Positions 52,939 to 61,742 of a stretch of DNA of 64,000 nucleotides are shown here, piece by piece (the first letter of the stretch is position 1; each line of letters begins with the position of its first letter). The DNA comes from Nostoc sp. KVJ3. Lineage in GTDB: Bacteria > Cyanobacteriota > Cyanobacteriia > Cyanobacteriales > Nostocaceae. The stretch lies in assembly GCF_026127265.1 (NCBI RefSeq), contig NZ_WWFG01000002.1, forward strand, positions 124,001-188,000. Reading direction: 5' to 3'. The notes beneath the pieces were generated by a model. That model saw only the letters and a program-made list of their open reading frames with translations. It ran no database searches and was not told the origin of the DNA. Both the position numbers and the translations under genes were made by a program.

Positions 52939-54189
52939 ATGAATTTATCCAAAGCAACAACTGGCAAATGTCTTTTCTGTGGGACAGGGTTGAAACACAC
53001 CTTTGTAGATTTAGGGATGTCTCCTCCCTGCGAAAGCTATCGCAAACCAGAACAGCTAAACGAAATGGAGCCTTTTTATCCCCTCCATGTTTATGTTTGT
53101 GAAGAATGTTTTTTAGTGCAACTTCAAGAATACATTAGCCCAGAAAATATCTTTAGTGACTACGCTTATTTTTCTTCTTACTCTGATAGCTGGTTACAAC
53201 ACTCTAAAAACTATGTTGATATAGTAACAGATCGTTTCCAATTAAACCAGCAGAGTCAGGTAGTAGAAATTGCTAGCAACGATGGTTATTTACTACAATA
53301 CTTTGTAGCCAAGAGCATTCCAGCAATGGGAATAGAGCCGGCTGCAAATGTTGCAGAAGTAGCCATCAAAAAAGGTATCCCCACAGTTGTAAAGTTTTTT
53401 GGTGAAGAGACAGCTAAAGAACAAGTTGCTGAAGGGAAACAAGCAGATTTATTGTTAGGAAATAATGTCCTCGCTCATACGCCTTACCTCAATGATTTTG
53501 TTAAAGGAATGAAAATCATCCTCAAACCACAAGGGGTAATTACGATGGAATTTCCTCACCTGATGCGGTTAATGGCAGAAAATCAGTTTGACACTATATA
53601 TCACGAACACTTTTCTTATTTTTCCTTTATCACAGTAGAAAAGGTTTTTAACACCCACGGGTTGACTATTTTTGATGTAGAGGAATTAGCTACTCATGGC
53701 GGTTCTTTGAGAATTTATGCTCGTCATCCTGAAGACTCTTCTAAACCTGTTAGCGAGCAGGTATTAGAATTAAAATCTAGAGAAGAAGCCGCAGGTTTCA
53801 CACATTTAGAACACTACTTTTCTTTTGGTGAACAAGTTAAAGAAACTAAACGCAAATTACTAGATTTTTTGAGTAAAGTTAAACGAGAGAGAAAATCCAT
53901 CGTCGGTTATGGTGCGCCGGGGAAGGGAAATACTCTCTTAAACTATTGTGGTATTCGCACCGATTTTCTTGACTACACAGTAGACCGTAGTCCTTACAAA
54001 CAGGGTCAATTTTTACCAGGAACTCATATTCCAATTTTTCATCCAGATAAAATTAAAGAAACAAAGCCTGATTATGTGCTAATTTTACCCTGGAATCTGA
54101 AAAATGAAATTATGACCCAAATGGCTTACATTCGAGATTGGGGAGGTCAATTTGTTGTACCCATTCCTGAAGTTAATATCTACTCTTAG
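52939..54189 (+). CDS. Sugar C-methyltransferase (class I SAM-dependent)
   Basis: A 416-residue three-domain methyltransferase. The N-terminal zinc-binding domain has CLFCGTGLKHTFVDLG and YVCEECFLVQL (paired cysteines). The central Rossmann SAM domain has VVEIASNDGYLL and GNNVLAHTPYLND, and the C-terminal domain has IVGYGAPGKGNTLLNYCGI. This arrangement is that of the TylC3/NovU-type C-3-methyltransferases, which make branched deoxysugars from keto sugars. It follows the epimerase by 35 bp. The order of events in the pathway is inferred. Confidence 0.88.
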   Translation: MNLSKATTGKCLFCGTGLKHTFVDLGMSPPCESYRKPEQLNEMEPFYPLHVYVCEECFLVQLQEYISPENIFSDYAYFSSYSDSWLQHSKNYVDIVTDRFQLNQQSQVVEIASNDGYLLQYFVAKSIPAMGIEPAANVAEVAIKKGIPTVVKFFGEETAKEQVAEGKQADLLLGNNVLAHTPYLNDFVKGMKIILKPQGVITMEFPHLMRLMAENQFDTIYHEHFSYFSFITVEKVFNTHGLTIFDVEELATHGGSLRIYARHPEDSSKPVSEQVLELKSREEAAGFTHLEHYFSFGEQVKETKRKLLDFLSKVKRERKSIVGYGAPGKGNTLLNYCGIRTDFLDYTVDRSPYKQGQFLPGTHIPIFHPDKIKETKPDYVLILPWNLKNEIMTQMAYIRDWGGQFVVPIPEVNIYS

Positions 54190-54489
54190 AGGATGTTTTA
54201 AAAGTTATCTTGTCGGTATCAAAAGTTCTACATCCCTCTAAATATCCCTTAAAAAGGCTACGGTGTATACACAAATTGGAAAATAGCTATATATTATCAC
54301 TGGTTTGACCCCACCCTAACCCTGCTCTTGTAAAGGGGAGGGAACTGGAAATCTGGTTTCTCCCCAATATATCGGGGAGATTAAGGGGGGTAATACGAAT
54401 TGTGTGTACACCGTAGCTTAAAAAGGGGGGTTAGGGGGGATCTAAAAGTGCCTAAAGTCACAGCGAAATACTTTTCAAACAACCTCTTA
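54187..54489. mobile_element. Composite MITE-like element, copy 2 (inverted)
   Basis: Outer ends AGAGGATGTTTTAAAAGT (54188-54205) and ACTTTTCAAACAACCTCT (54470-54487) are imperfect inverted repeats. The inner ends GGCTACGGTGTATACACAA (left) and TTGTGTGTACACCGTAGC (right) are again flanked by TTAAAAA. Read as the reverse complement, the whole element aligns end to end with the copy at 5408-5734, inner element included. It lies between two sugar genes, directly after the methyltransferase stop (the TAG is within the outer repeat start). Confidence 0.8.
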
Positions 54490-54531
54490 AAGATTTGATG
54501 GGTTTTTATCATTAAAAAGGGAGAAAATAAT

Positions 54532-55332
54532 ATGAAAGTAGTTTTATTTTGTGGTGGTTTAGGAACCAGAATGAGAGAATATTCAGAAAGTATTCCTAAA
54601 CCAATGGTGAATATCGGTTATAGACCGATATTATGGCACGTAATGAAATACTATGCTCACTATGGACATAAAGATTTTATCTTATGTCTTGGTTATAAGT
54701 CTGACTTAGTTAAAAGCTATTTTTTAAATTATAACGAATGGCTTTCTAATAATTTTAGCCTGTCAAATGGTAGCCAAATTCAGTTATTTAATAGGGATAT
54801 TCAAGATTGGAATATCACATTTGTAGATACAGGTTTAACTGCAAATATTGGTCAAAGATTCAAAGCAGTAGAAAAGTATTTAGAAGGGGAAGAAGTATTT
54901 TTAGCTAACTACAGCGATGGTTTAACAGACTTGCATCTACCAACATATATTGATAATTTTTACCAGCGTGATAAAACAGGTAGTTTTTTGTGTGTTAGAC
55001 CGAGCCAGAGTTTTCATTTAGTTGACATGGATGACAATGGTTTGGTGAAGGATATCAAAGATGTCAAGCAACGTGATATCTGGATTAATGGAGGATATTT
55101 TATCTTTAAAAAAGAGATTTTTAAGTATATTAATCAAGGAGAAGAACTTGTTCTTGAACCTTTTCAGAGACTAATTGCCAAAAAAGAACTTTTTGCATAT
55201 AAATACACTGGCTTTTTTGGGGTAATGGATACTTTTAAAGAAAAGCAAGAGTTAGATGATATGTATGCTCAAGGTCAAAGACCTTGGGAAGTATGGGGAG
55301 ATACACAACTAGAAGCAAGCCATAATCTATGA
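54532..55332 (+). CDS. Sugar-1-phosphate nucleotidyltransferase (RfbF-like)
   Basis: A 266-residue glucose-1-phosphate cytidylyltransferase-type enzyme, making an NDP-sugar from a sugar-1-phosphate. The N-terminal signature is FCGGLGTRMREYSESIPKPM (about residues 5-24) with the catalytic Arg and Lys-Pro; DKTGSFLCVRPSQSFHLV and INGGYFIFKKEIF follow. It is shorter and simpler than GlmU types (no acetyltransferase domain). RfbF normally makes CDP-glucose; the nucleotide is not readable from the sequence. Its stop overlaps the next start as ATGA. Confidence 0.85.
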   Translation: MKVVLFCGGLGTRMREYSESIPKPMVNIGYRPILWHVMKYYAHYGHKDFILCLGYKSDLVKSYFLNYNEWLSNNFSLSNGSQIQLFNRDIQDWNITFVDTGLTANIGQRFKAVEKYLEGEEVFLANYSDGLTDLHLPTYIDNFYQRDKTGSFLCVRPSQSFHLVDMDDNGLVKDIKDVKQRDIWINGGYFIFKKEIFKYINQGEELVLEPFQRLIAKKELFAYKYTGFFGVMDTFKEKQELDDMYAQGQRPWEVWGDTQLEASHNL

Positions 55333-55982
55333 TCCAACTTAGCTTTAACAAGCCAAAAGAATCTGAGTACAAAATTCTTTGTCTAGGTTCTCATTGTGAT
55401 GATATCGAAATTGGTTGTGGTGGCACAATTTTAAAGCTGATAGAGAATTATCAGCAGATTGTCATCTATTGGGTTGTTTTTAGTTCTAACGAGCAAAGAG
55501 CAGAGGAAGCAACTGCAAGTGCTGGTATTTTCTTAAAAGAAATTCCAGTAAAGAAAATTATCATTAAAAATTTTCGAGATGGCTTTCTAGCTTTTCAAGG
55601 AATAGAGGTAAAAGAATGTTTTGAACAGTTGAAGCAAGAATTTTCACCAGATATCATCTTTACTCATCATCGAGACGATCGCCACCAAGATCACCGCTTA
55701 ATTTCTGAGTTTACTTGGAATACTTTTAGAAATCATTTAATTTTGGAATATGAAATTCCCAAATATGATGGTGATTTAGGTATTCCTAATTTCTTTGTCC
55801 ATTTGAGTGAGTCAATCTGTCATCGAAAAATTCAATATATTTTAGATGGGTTTCCCACCCAAAATAGTAAGCAATGGTTTACAGAAGAAACTTTCCGCGC
55901 GATTCTCAGAATTCGCGGAATTGAATCAAATTCACCAAGTAGTTACGCAGAAGCTTTTTACTGTCGAAAAATGTTTTTCTAG
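55329..55982 (+). CDS. PIG-L family deacetylase
   Basis: A 217-residue zinc-dependent LmbE/PIG-L deacetylase fold. The metal motif, normally AHPDDxE, is here LGSHCDDIEIGCGG (His, Asp, Asp, Glu kept; Pro replaced by Cys), and the second motif is HHRDDRHQDHR. It acts on N-acetyl sugar derivatives in known members. It overlaps the nucleotidyltransferase by 4 bp (ATGA), so the two are made together; it may remove an acetyl from the amino sugar of this pathway (inference). Confidence 0.85.
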   Translation: MIQLSFNKPKESEYKILCLGSHCDDIEIGCGGTILKLIENYQQIVIYWVVFSSNEQRAEEATASAGIFLKEIPVKKIIIKNFRDGFLAFQGIEVKECFEQLKQEFSPDIIFTHHRDDRHQDHRLISEFTWNTFRNHLILEYEIPKYDGDLGIPNFFVHLSESICHRKIQYILDGFPTQNSKQWFTEETFRAILRIRGIESNSPSSYAEAFYCRKMFF

Positions 55983-56022
55983 GAAATAAAATGTATAGCT
56001 TATCTTTCAAATTTGCAAATTC

Positions 56023-56550
56023 ATGATATTCACTGAAACAAAAATACAAGGGGCATTTATTGTTGATTTAGAGTTGCAACGAGACAGTCGGGGCTTTTTT
56101 GCTCGGACTTTTTGTATTCAGGAATTTGAAGCTCGTGGTTTAAAATATACTATTGCCCAATGCAACTTATCTTTTAACTATAAAAAAGGAACGTTGCGGG
56201 GTATGCATTATCAAATTCCTCCTTCTCAAGAAACAAAATTAGTGCGTTGCATCCAAGGGGCGATTTATGATGTGATTATAGATTTGCGTCCAGAATCTCC
56301 TAGCTATTTATCTCATATTGGTGTAGAGCTAAATGCTGAAAATCGCCTTGCTCTCTATATTCCATCTGGGGTTGCTCATGGGTTCCAAACGCTCGCTGAC
56401 GAAACGGAAGTGACTTATCAAATGGGTGACTTCTACGCGCCAGAGTATTCATCTGGCTATCGTTATGACGATCCAGTTTTTAATATTGAATGGCCATTGC
56501 CTGTGAGTGAAATATCTGATAAAGATAAGACTTGGGGTTTATTTAATTGA
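56023..56550 (+). CDS. dTDP-4-dehydrorhamnose 3,5-epimerase-like (RmlC/RfbC)
   Basis: A 175-residue RmlC-fold epimerase. Key parts are RDSRGFFARTFC, the catalytic His in LRGMHYQIPPSQ, KLVRCIQGAIYDVIIDLRP, SGVAHGFQTL and EYSSGYRYDDPVF (Tyr). This is normal for the family. It acts on a nucleotide-linked 4-keto-6-deoxy sugar. The start ATG at 56023 is 40 bp after the deacetylase stop. It belongs to the same sugar run. Confidence 0.9.
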   Translation: MIFTETKIQGAFIVDLELQRDSRGFFARTFCIQEFEARGLKYTIAQCNLSFNYKKGTLRGMHYQIPPSQETKLVRCIQGAIYDVIIDLRPESPSYLSHIGVELNAENRLALYIPSGVAHGFQTLADETEVTYQMGDFYAPEYSSGYRYDDPVFNIEWPLPVSEISDKDKTWGLFN

Positions 56551-56582
56551 CTTACAATCAAAAACACTGTCATATCTAAATA

Positions 56583-57314
56583 ATGATCGGTCGATTCAGT
56601 AACCAAATTGTTGTCGTAACAGGAGCAAGTAGTGGTATAGGTAAAGCGATCGCTGTGGAAATGGCAACCCAAGGTGCTGTACTCTGTTTAGTAGGCCGTC
56701 GTTTAGAAACACTCAAAGCGATCGCTCAGACTGTTCAAGAGACTTCACCTCGATCCAAAAGCTATCAGGTTGATTTGGCGTGCGATGAAGACATTCAAAA
56801 ACTCATAGTTTCGATTCAGCAAGATTTTGGGCAAGTTGATATCCTGATTCACAACGCTGGTATTTTTTCAATGGGTGCGATTGCAACTACACCCGTTGCA
56901 GAATTTGACCAACAATACCGGACTAATGTTCGCGCTCCTTATTTACTGACTCAAGCTTTACTACCCATACTCAAAATCCAGCATGGGCAAATTGTGTTTA
57001 TTAACTCAAATGTGAGAGCAAGTGCGAATCTTGGACATTATGCAGCAACCAAACACGCTTTAAAAGCGATCGCTGATAGTTTGAGAGAAGAAGTTAATAT
57101 TGACCAAGTACGTGTTATTAGTGTGTTTCCTGGGTCTACTGCAACTCCTCTCCAAGCAAAAATTCACGAGATGGAGGGTAAAATTTATTACCCCGAACGC
57201 CTAATCCAACCAGAAGATGTGGCAACTGTAGTAATCAATGCACTTAGTTTGCCTCCAACTGCTGAAGTTACTGATATCAGCATCCGCCCATTTACAAAAC
57301 CCCTACCTCCTTAA
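56583..57314 (+). CDS. SDR family oxidoreductase
   Basis: A 243-residue classical SDR. It has TGASSGIGKAIA (about 14-25), HNAG (91-94), NSNVRAS with the Ser and HYAATKHALKA with Tyr-x3-Lys. It starts 32 bp after the epimerase. The substrate is not known; a sugar or lipid keto-reduction within the cluster is plausible. Confidence 0.85.
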   Translation: MIGRFSNQIVVVTGASSGIGKAIAVEMATQGAVLCLVGRRLETLKAIAQTVQETSPRSKSYQVDLACDEDIQKLIVSIQQDFGQVDILIHNAGIFSMGAIATTPVAEFDQQYRTNVRAPYLLTQALLPILKIQHGQIVFINSNVRASANLGHYAATKHALKAIADSLREEVNIDQVRVISVFPGSTATPLQAKIHEMEGKIYYPERLIQPEDVATVVINALSLPPTAEVTDISIRPFTKPLPP

Positions 57315-57337
57315 AATTTAAAATAGCTGAAAAATAT

Positions 57338-58639
57338 ATGAATATTAGTAGTATAAAAATATCCCCAGAGCAAATTGCTCAGGAACTTTATCAACTAGTT
57401 AATCGGCTATATCCTATTTGTCGCAGTATTACGGGTGATGGCGTTAGAAACACCCTCAAAATTATTAGTGAGCATGTTCCTTTATCGGTTTATGAAGTCC
57501 CAACTGGTACTCAAGTTTTCGATTGGATAGTTCCGAAAGAATGGAATATTAAAGATGCTTATATTAAGAACTCCCAAGGCAAGAAAATTGTAGATTTTGC
57601 TAACTCGAATCTACACGTTGTTAACTATAGCCTTCCAGTTCACAAAAAAATATCTTTAACAGAACTCAAAGCGTATTTATTTACATTACCTGAATATCCA
57701 GATTGGATTCCCTATCGCACTTCCTATTATCAAGAGACTTGGGGCTTTTGCTTAAGTCACAATCAATATTTAGAACTAAATGAAGAAGAATATGAAGTCT
57801 ATATTGATTCTTCCCTCGAATCAGGTCATTTGAGCTATGGTGAGTATTATATTCCCGGAGATAGTACCGACGAAATTTTAATTTCTTGTCATGTCTGCCA
57901 TCCTTCATTGTGTAATGATAATCTTTCGGGAGTTGCGATCGCTACTTTTCTCGCTAAATATTTAAGTCAAACTAAATCAAAATATTCCTATCGATTTCTC
58001 TGGATTCCAGGAACAATTGGCTCAATTACATGGTTGGCTATCAACGAGGCTAAAGTCAAGAATATTAAACATGGTTTAGTCTTAACTTGTTTAGGAGATG
58101 CAGGAAATTTTACTTATAAAAAAAGCCGTAGAGGTGACACTGAAATTGATAAAATTGCTGCTTATGTCCTGGAAAACTCAAAGCAAGGTTACGAAATTAT
58201 AGATTTCTTTCCCTATGGCTATGATGAGCGACAATACTGCTCACCTGGATTTAATTTAGCTGTAGGTTGCTTGATGCGATCGCCTCATGGTAGTTTTCCC
58301 GAATATCACACATCAGCAGACGATTTAAACTTTGTTCAACCCCAATACTTAGCCGAGTCTTTCTTACAATGTAGTTCAATATTGCATATCCTCAATAATA
58401 ACGAAATCTACTACAACCAAAATCCTAAATGTGAGCCACAGTTGGGGAAAAGGGGCTTATACAATGGTCATCAAGATAGTAAGGTAAATCAAATGGCAAT
58501 TTTGTGGATTTTGAATTTATCTGATGGTCATCATACTCTGCTAGATATTGCAGAAAGATCGGGAATGTCATTTGATATGATTAAAAATGCTGCTGATAGA
58601 TTACTTGCAAATGATTTACTGACTTCTCTCAATAGATAA
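57338..58639 (+). CDS. DUF4910 (M28-type aminopeptidase-like) protein with winged-helix tail
   Basis: A 433-residue DUF4910/DUF2172-type protein. The N-terminus has LYPICRSITGDGVRNTLK. The catalytic-type region has ILISCHVCHPSLCNDNLSG (His/Asp cluster resembling M28 zinc peptidases), and later PHGSFPEYHTSADDL (His). The C-terminal part ILWILNLSDGHHTLLDIAERS reads like a winged helix. Members cluster with polysaccharide biosynthesis genes. A hydrolase or amidase acting on a sugar-peptide bond is possible; it is not demonstrated. Confidence 0.75.
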   Translation: MNISSIKISPEQIAQELYQLVNRLYPICRSITGDGVRNTLKIISEHVPLSVYEVPTGTQVFDWIVPKEWNIKDAYIKNSQGKKIVDFANSNLHVVNYSLPVHKKISLTELKAYLFTLPEYPDWIPYRTSYYQETWGFCLSHNQYLELNEEEYEVYIDSSLESGHLSYGEYYIPGDSTDEILISCHVCHPSLCNDNLSGVAIATFLAKYLSQTKSKYSYRFLWIPGTIGSITWLAINEAKVKNIKHGLVLTCLGDAGNFTYKKSRRGDTEIDKIAAYVLENSKQGYEIIDFFPYGYDERQYCSPGFNLAVGCLMRSPHGSFPEYHTSADDLNFVQPQYLAESFLQCSSILHILNNNEIYYNQNPKCEPQLGKRGLYNGHQDSKVNQMAILWILNLSDGHHTLLDIAERSGMSFDMIKNAADRLLANDLLTSLNR

Positions 58640-59458
58640 AATAATTTCTTATCAACTTCAGCTTTGTTTGGTTGGCAATAATTGCCGGGTTTTTGGTGAA
58701 GATAAAAGAAACCTTTAACCTTTTCTCTGAACCCAATTCCAAGTTTAAAATGCACAAAGAAAGCAGTATTGGTTTGGTGTTATCTACTCTTGGTGATATT
58801 GCCGTTATTTGTGAAGCAATGTCTACCATACACTATGCATAAATATTACGGTAACATATTCTGATAGAATCGCAAGATGAAATTTGTGCATTATAATTAT
58901 GGTTTTTGAGCATTAAATCCCTATAATAGCCTTGGTACACTAATAAGACTTTTTTACACCTTTACAAAAGTATAACTTTATACTTTTTGCTTTTATCTCC
59001 ATAATTTTCATGTTTGCCGCTAGCAGCAAGATGATGAGATAAATACATTAAATTAAACTACTGAATTTACAGTAGTTTTTAACAATTAATTTTAATAGAA
59101 ATAGTTAATTTTAATCGTGATTTTACGGTTTGTAATAGCTAATCTTTAAAGTTACGATCTTAAACAAGATGGTAAAAATAAAAGTACTTTGGGATGTACA
59201 TTATTGCATCATCGTCAAATAATTTATTTTTAGTCTCTGTTGACTCTTCGCACAAATTTGAGAAGAGCTTTCAGAACGTTTTTGCCCAAGTTTACGAGTT
59301 CTGTTGTGTATTGTGCTAGCGATCGCTGTAGCAGCAGTTTCAGCTAGTAAATTTTAGATTTTTTCAATAAGCACTTTTTCAGGCTTTTGCCTGAGCATTG
59401 CTATGGCTGACTGAAGAACCACACTAACTAGCCCGTTGTCATCATTAGGAGCATTGAA
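58640..59458. other. Gene-free spacer of 819 bp
   Basis: AT-rich, with a HIP1 site near 59320 and TTTTAATTGTTAATTT-like runs. One 30-codon frame (MHKESSIGLVLSTLGDIAV, 58751-58843) is probably chance. Inverted pieces TTACAGTAGTTTTTAAC and so on are weak. It must contain the promoter of the 59459 gene; nothing else recognised. Confidence 0.45.
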
Positions 59459-60202
59459 ATGAGAGCAATTCTTGAGTTGATTGAGCGAAAAAACCAGGAA
59501 TATTCTAAGTTGCCGTTTTTTGAGTATATGAAAGATGAGTCCATTGATCCACGGCAAAGGCTGGCATTTGCCCCTGTGATTACTCCACTCGCACTAGAAT
59601 TTAGTGAGTTGTGCAAACGAGTTCTCAGAGATGAGCCAACAACTAATTATATTCAAGAAATGGTCAATCTTCACACATACGAAGAACATTTCCACTGGCA
59701 ATGGTTACTAGAAGACATGGAGAAGATGGGGATTGACTATCCTATGCGGTTCAGTGATGCGGTGCGATTCCTTTGGAGCGATGAGACTAAGGTTTCCCGT
59801 TCTATGTTTCCTATATTTGAGCGATATACTCGTGGGGCAGATCCTATCATTAGATTGGTTGCCATTGAGGTATCTGAAGTTACAGCGAATGTCTTTTTTC
59901 GTTCAACCATGTCTGCGGCTCTGCAACTACAAGAAATGACTCAAACAGAGTTCCGTTACTTTGGGATGCGTCATAACCATATCGAAAATACTCACACTCT
60001 TCACACTCCTGCTTCTTTACAAATAATGAAAGATATTGAGGTGTCAGAAGAGATTCGTCAACAAGCACTTGAGTTGATTGATGTGGCGTTTGTGTATTTT
60101 ACAGACTTGATCAATGAGTTTTTGGTTTATATTAAGACTCATTCTTATCAAGAACCCTTTTCTACAGTGTACCAACCAGAGCGATCGCTAAGAACTGCCT
60201 AA
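59459..60202 (+). CDS. Helical metal-protein candidate (heme-oxygenase-like fold, possible diiron enzyme)
   Basis: A 247-residue, all-helical protein. It has ALEFSELC, YEEHFHWQWLLEDM (Glu75/76, His77, His79), IEVSEVTANVFFRS (Glu140) and MRHNHIENTHTLH (His172, His174, Glu176). This spread of Glu and His over four helices fits the heme-oxygenase-like diiron oxidase/TenA-type bundle. No chromophore or thiamine motif identifies it. It stands alone with its own promoter region and a strong terminator. Function is not assigned; diiron chemistry is inference from ligand spacing. Confidence 0.5.
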   Translation: MRAILELIERKNQEYSKLPFFEYMKDESIDPRQRLAFAPVITPLALEFSELCKRVLRDEPTTNYIQEMVNLHTYEEHFHWQWLLEDMEKMGIDYPMRFSDAVRFLWSDETKVSRSMFPIFERYTRGADPIIRLVAIEVSEVTANVFFRSTMSAALQLQEMTQTEFRYFGMRHNHIENTHTLHTPASLQIMKDIEVSEEIRQQALELIDVAFVYFTDLINEFLVYIKTHSYQEPFSTVYQPERSLRTA

Positions 60203-60240
60203 GAGGATGTTTGAAAGGTATTATTACTAACATCAAAATC
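60202..60240. repeat. Half-element related to the outer MITE end
   Basis: AGAGGATGTTTGAAAGGTAT followed by TATTACTAACATCAAAATC matches the left 40 bp of the outer element at 54188 with about two-thirds identity, with no matching right end. It overlaps the final base of the preceding gene and lies before the terminator. Confidence 0.5.
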
Positions 60241-60260
60241 TTAAAAACTTAAGCTACTAG

Positions 60261-60287
60261 CCCCCATTACCTATAAGGTAATGGGGG
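60261..60287 (+). terminator. Strong rho-independent terminator
   Basis: CCCCCATTACCT and AGGTAATGGGGG form a perfect 12-bp stem with a 3-base ATA loop, followed by TTTT. It ends transcription of the 59459 gene. Confidence 0.9.
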
Positions 60288-60301
60288 TTTTCAATATTAT
60301 A

Positions 60302-60403
60302 TAGCGGTTCTCATTGATATGAGGTATACCCGTAGAGGCAATTCATGAATTGCTCCTACACCTTACGAGATGATGTTGTACTACATTTGAAGAGGAACTG
60401 CTA
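60302..60403. mobile_element. Small palindromic MITE-like element (about 102 bp)
   Basis: The ends TAGCGGTTCTCATT (60302-60315) and TTGAAGAGGAACTGCTA (right end) are an imperfect inverted repeat. The centre contains GTAGAGGCAATTCATGAATT and GCTCCTAC, another palindrome. The right 46 bp are shared with 30186-30231. The rest of 60404-60651 has no gene. Confidence 0.6.
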
Positions 60404-60651
60404 GAAGCCATACCAAAAAATACTATTTTTTTGGATAAAAATATCATTAATCGATGTGATAAAAGTATCTTTTCTATATTCCACATTGTGCTTTTTTAGC
60501 ATAATTCTTGTTTTCAGTATTTTAATTAATCTGTTATTTATCCCTCTTGACATGGGATACCTTAGTGATTATTATGTCAATCAATCCGGATTTCATTAAC
60601 TTCTTTGGAAAATCTCTGTAAATAAATCCAACACTATCCTTACAGCACTAC

Positions 60652-61674
60652 ATGAAACTACGCTGGTTGTTACTGAGCCTTACAAGTATTCTTTTACTGT
60701 CATCCCCAGCAAAAGCGAATCCCAACACAAATCAAATTGACAACCCAAATGACTGGAGTGCAAATCAATCTAATTTACAACTCCCAAAACTTAAATTTAT
60801 TCCTCCGGTTCCTCTAAGTGATCCTGTCAACCCAATAAATAATTCTAAATTCACTGGTGTAGTTCCTCTAGGACGTGAGATATCAGAACTGAAAACTCCT
60901 ATTAAAGTATTAATGGCTCGCTATAGATTCCTCACTCCCGGAATCTTTTTTATGGACTTACAAACAGGAGATTATTTTAGTGTTAATGGTGATAAAGCTT
61001 TTTCTGCTGCTAGTACAATTAAGTATCCGATTTTGATTGCATTGTTTCAGGAAATAGATGCAGGGAGAATCAAACTAAGTGAAACGTTAGTGATGCGACG
61101 GAAACAGGTTACTGGCGGTTCTGGAGATTTGCAATATCAACGAGTGGGAACTAAGCTAAGTCTTTTGCAAACTGCAACCAAGATGATGACTATTAGCGAT
61201 AATACTGCTACAAATATGATTATCGACCGTTTAGGTGGTGCATCGAAATTAAATCAAAAGTTTCGCGGTTGGGGATTGCAAAATACTGTGATTCACAATA
61301 TGCTTGGAGATTTTAAAGGAACTAATAAAACTAGCGCAAAAGACTTAGTACGACTATCAGCTTTGATGACAAATAATCAGTTAATTTCTGATACAAGTCA
61401 ATCCCAAGTTTTAGGTATTATGATTCGTTGTCATAATAAAAGTTTGCTTCCCTCCGGCTTAGGATATGGTGCAAATATTGCTCATAAAACAGGTACTCTA
61501 AGGTTTGTTCTAGGGGATGCAGGTATTATTGAAACACCATCAGGTAAGCGTTATTTAGCAGGAATTTTCGTGCGAAGACCGGATAATGACAATAGAGCTA
61601 GGGATTTCATTCGTCAAGTCTCTAAGGTGATGTATGGCTACTTCGAGCAGCCAAAAGTCAGTAATCTACCTTAA
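60652..61674 (+). CDS. Class A beta-lactamase-like serine hydrolase
   Basis: A 340-residue protein with a signal peptide (MKLRWLLLSLTSILLLSSPAKA, cleaved after about 22). It has the penicillin-binding-fold serine motifs: S121-T-I-K124, S182-D-N184 and K279-T-G281. A recognisable omega-loop Glu (E166 type) is not seen; the equivalent stretch reads LGDFKGTNKTS. It could therefore be a peptidoglycan-acting or esterase-like enzyme rather than a true beta-lactamase. The substrate is unknown. It lies alone. Confidence 0.82.
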   Translation: MKLRWLLLSLTSILLLSSPAKANPNTNQIDNPNDWSANQSNLQLPKLKFIPPVPLSDPVNPINNSKFTGVVPLGREISELKTPIKVLMARYRFLTPGIFFMDLQTGDYFSVNGDKAFSAASTIKYPILIALFQEIDAGRIKLSETLVMRRKQVTGGSGDLQYQRVGTKLSLLQTATKMMTISDNTATNMIIDRLGGASKLNQKFRGWGLQNTVIHNMLGDFKGTNKTSAKDLVRLSALMTNNQLISDTSQSQVLGIMIRCHNKSLLPSGLGYGANIAHKTGTLRFVLGDAGIIETPSGKRYLAGIFVRRPDNDNRARDFIRQVSKVMYGYFEQPKVSNLP

Positions 61675-61689
61675 TTATTTATCAAGAAA

Positions 61690-61742
61690 GGCAGAGGGCA
61701 GGAGGCAGAAGGCAGAAGGGAATACTGCCTCCTCCCTCTGCC
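61690..61742. repeat. Hairpin-forming purine/pyrimidine repeat
   Basis: GGCAGAGGGCAGGAGGCAG faces CTGCCTCCTCCCTCTGCC around a short loop. Same G-rich repeat class as 4215-4272. The remaining 61743-62032 shows GGTTGGGGTCTGAATCCCC-type and CTCTGCCTTCTGCC units, no gene. Confidence 0.75.

Noticed and set aside
58751..58843. 30-codon frame MHKESSIGLVLSTL
   Set aside because: Too short, no leader motif and no supporting context.
60652..61674. Antibiotic-resistance beta-lactamase
   Set aside because: SxxK, SDN and KTG are present, but a general-base Glu of the omega loop is not visible; a peptidoglycan-type or esterase role is as likely.
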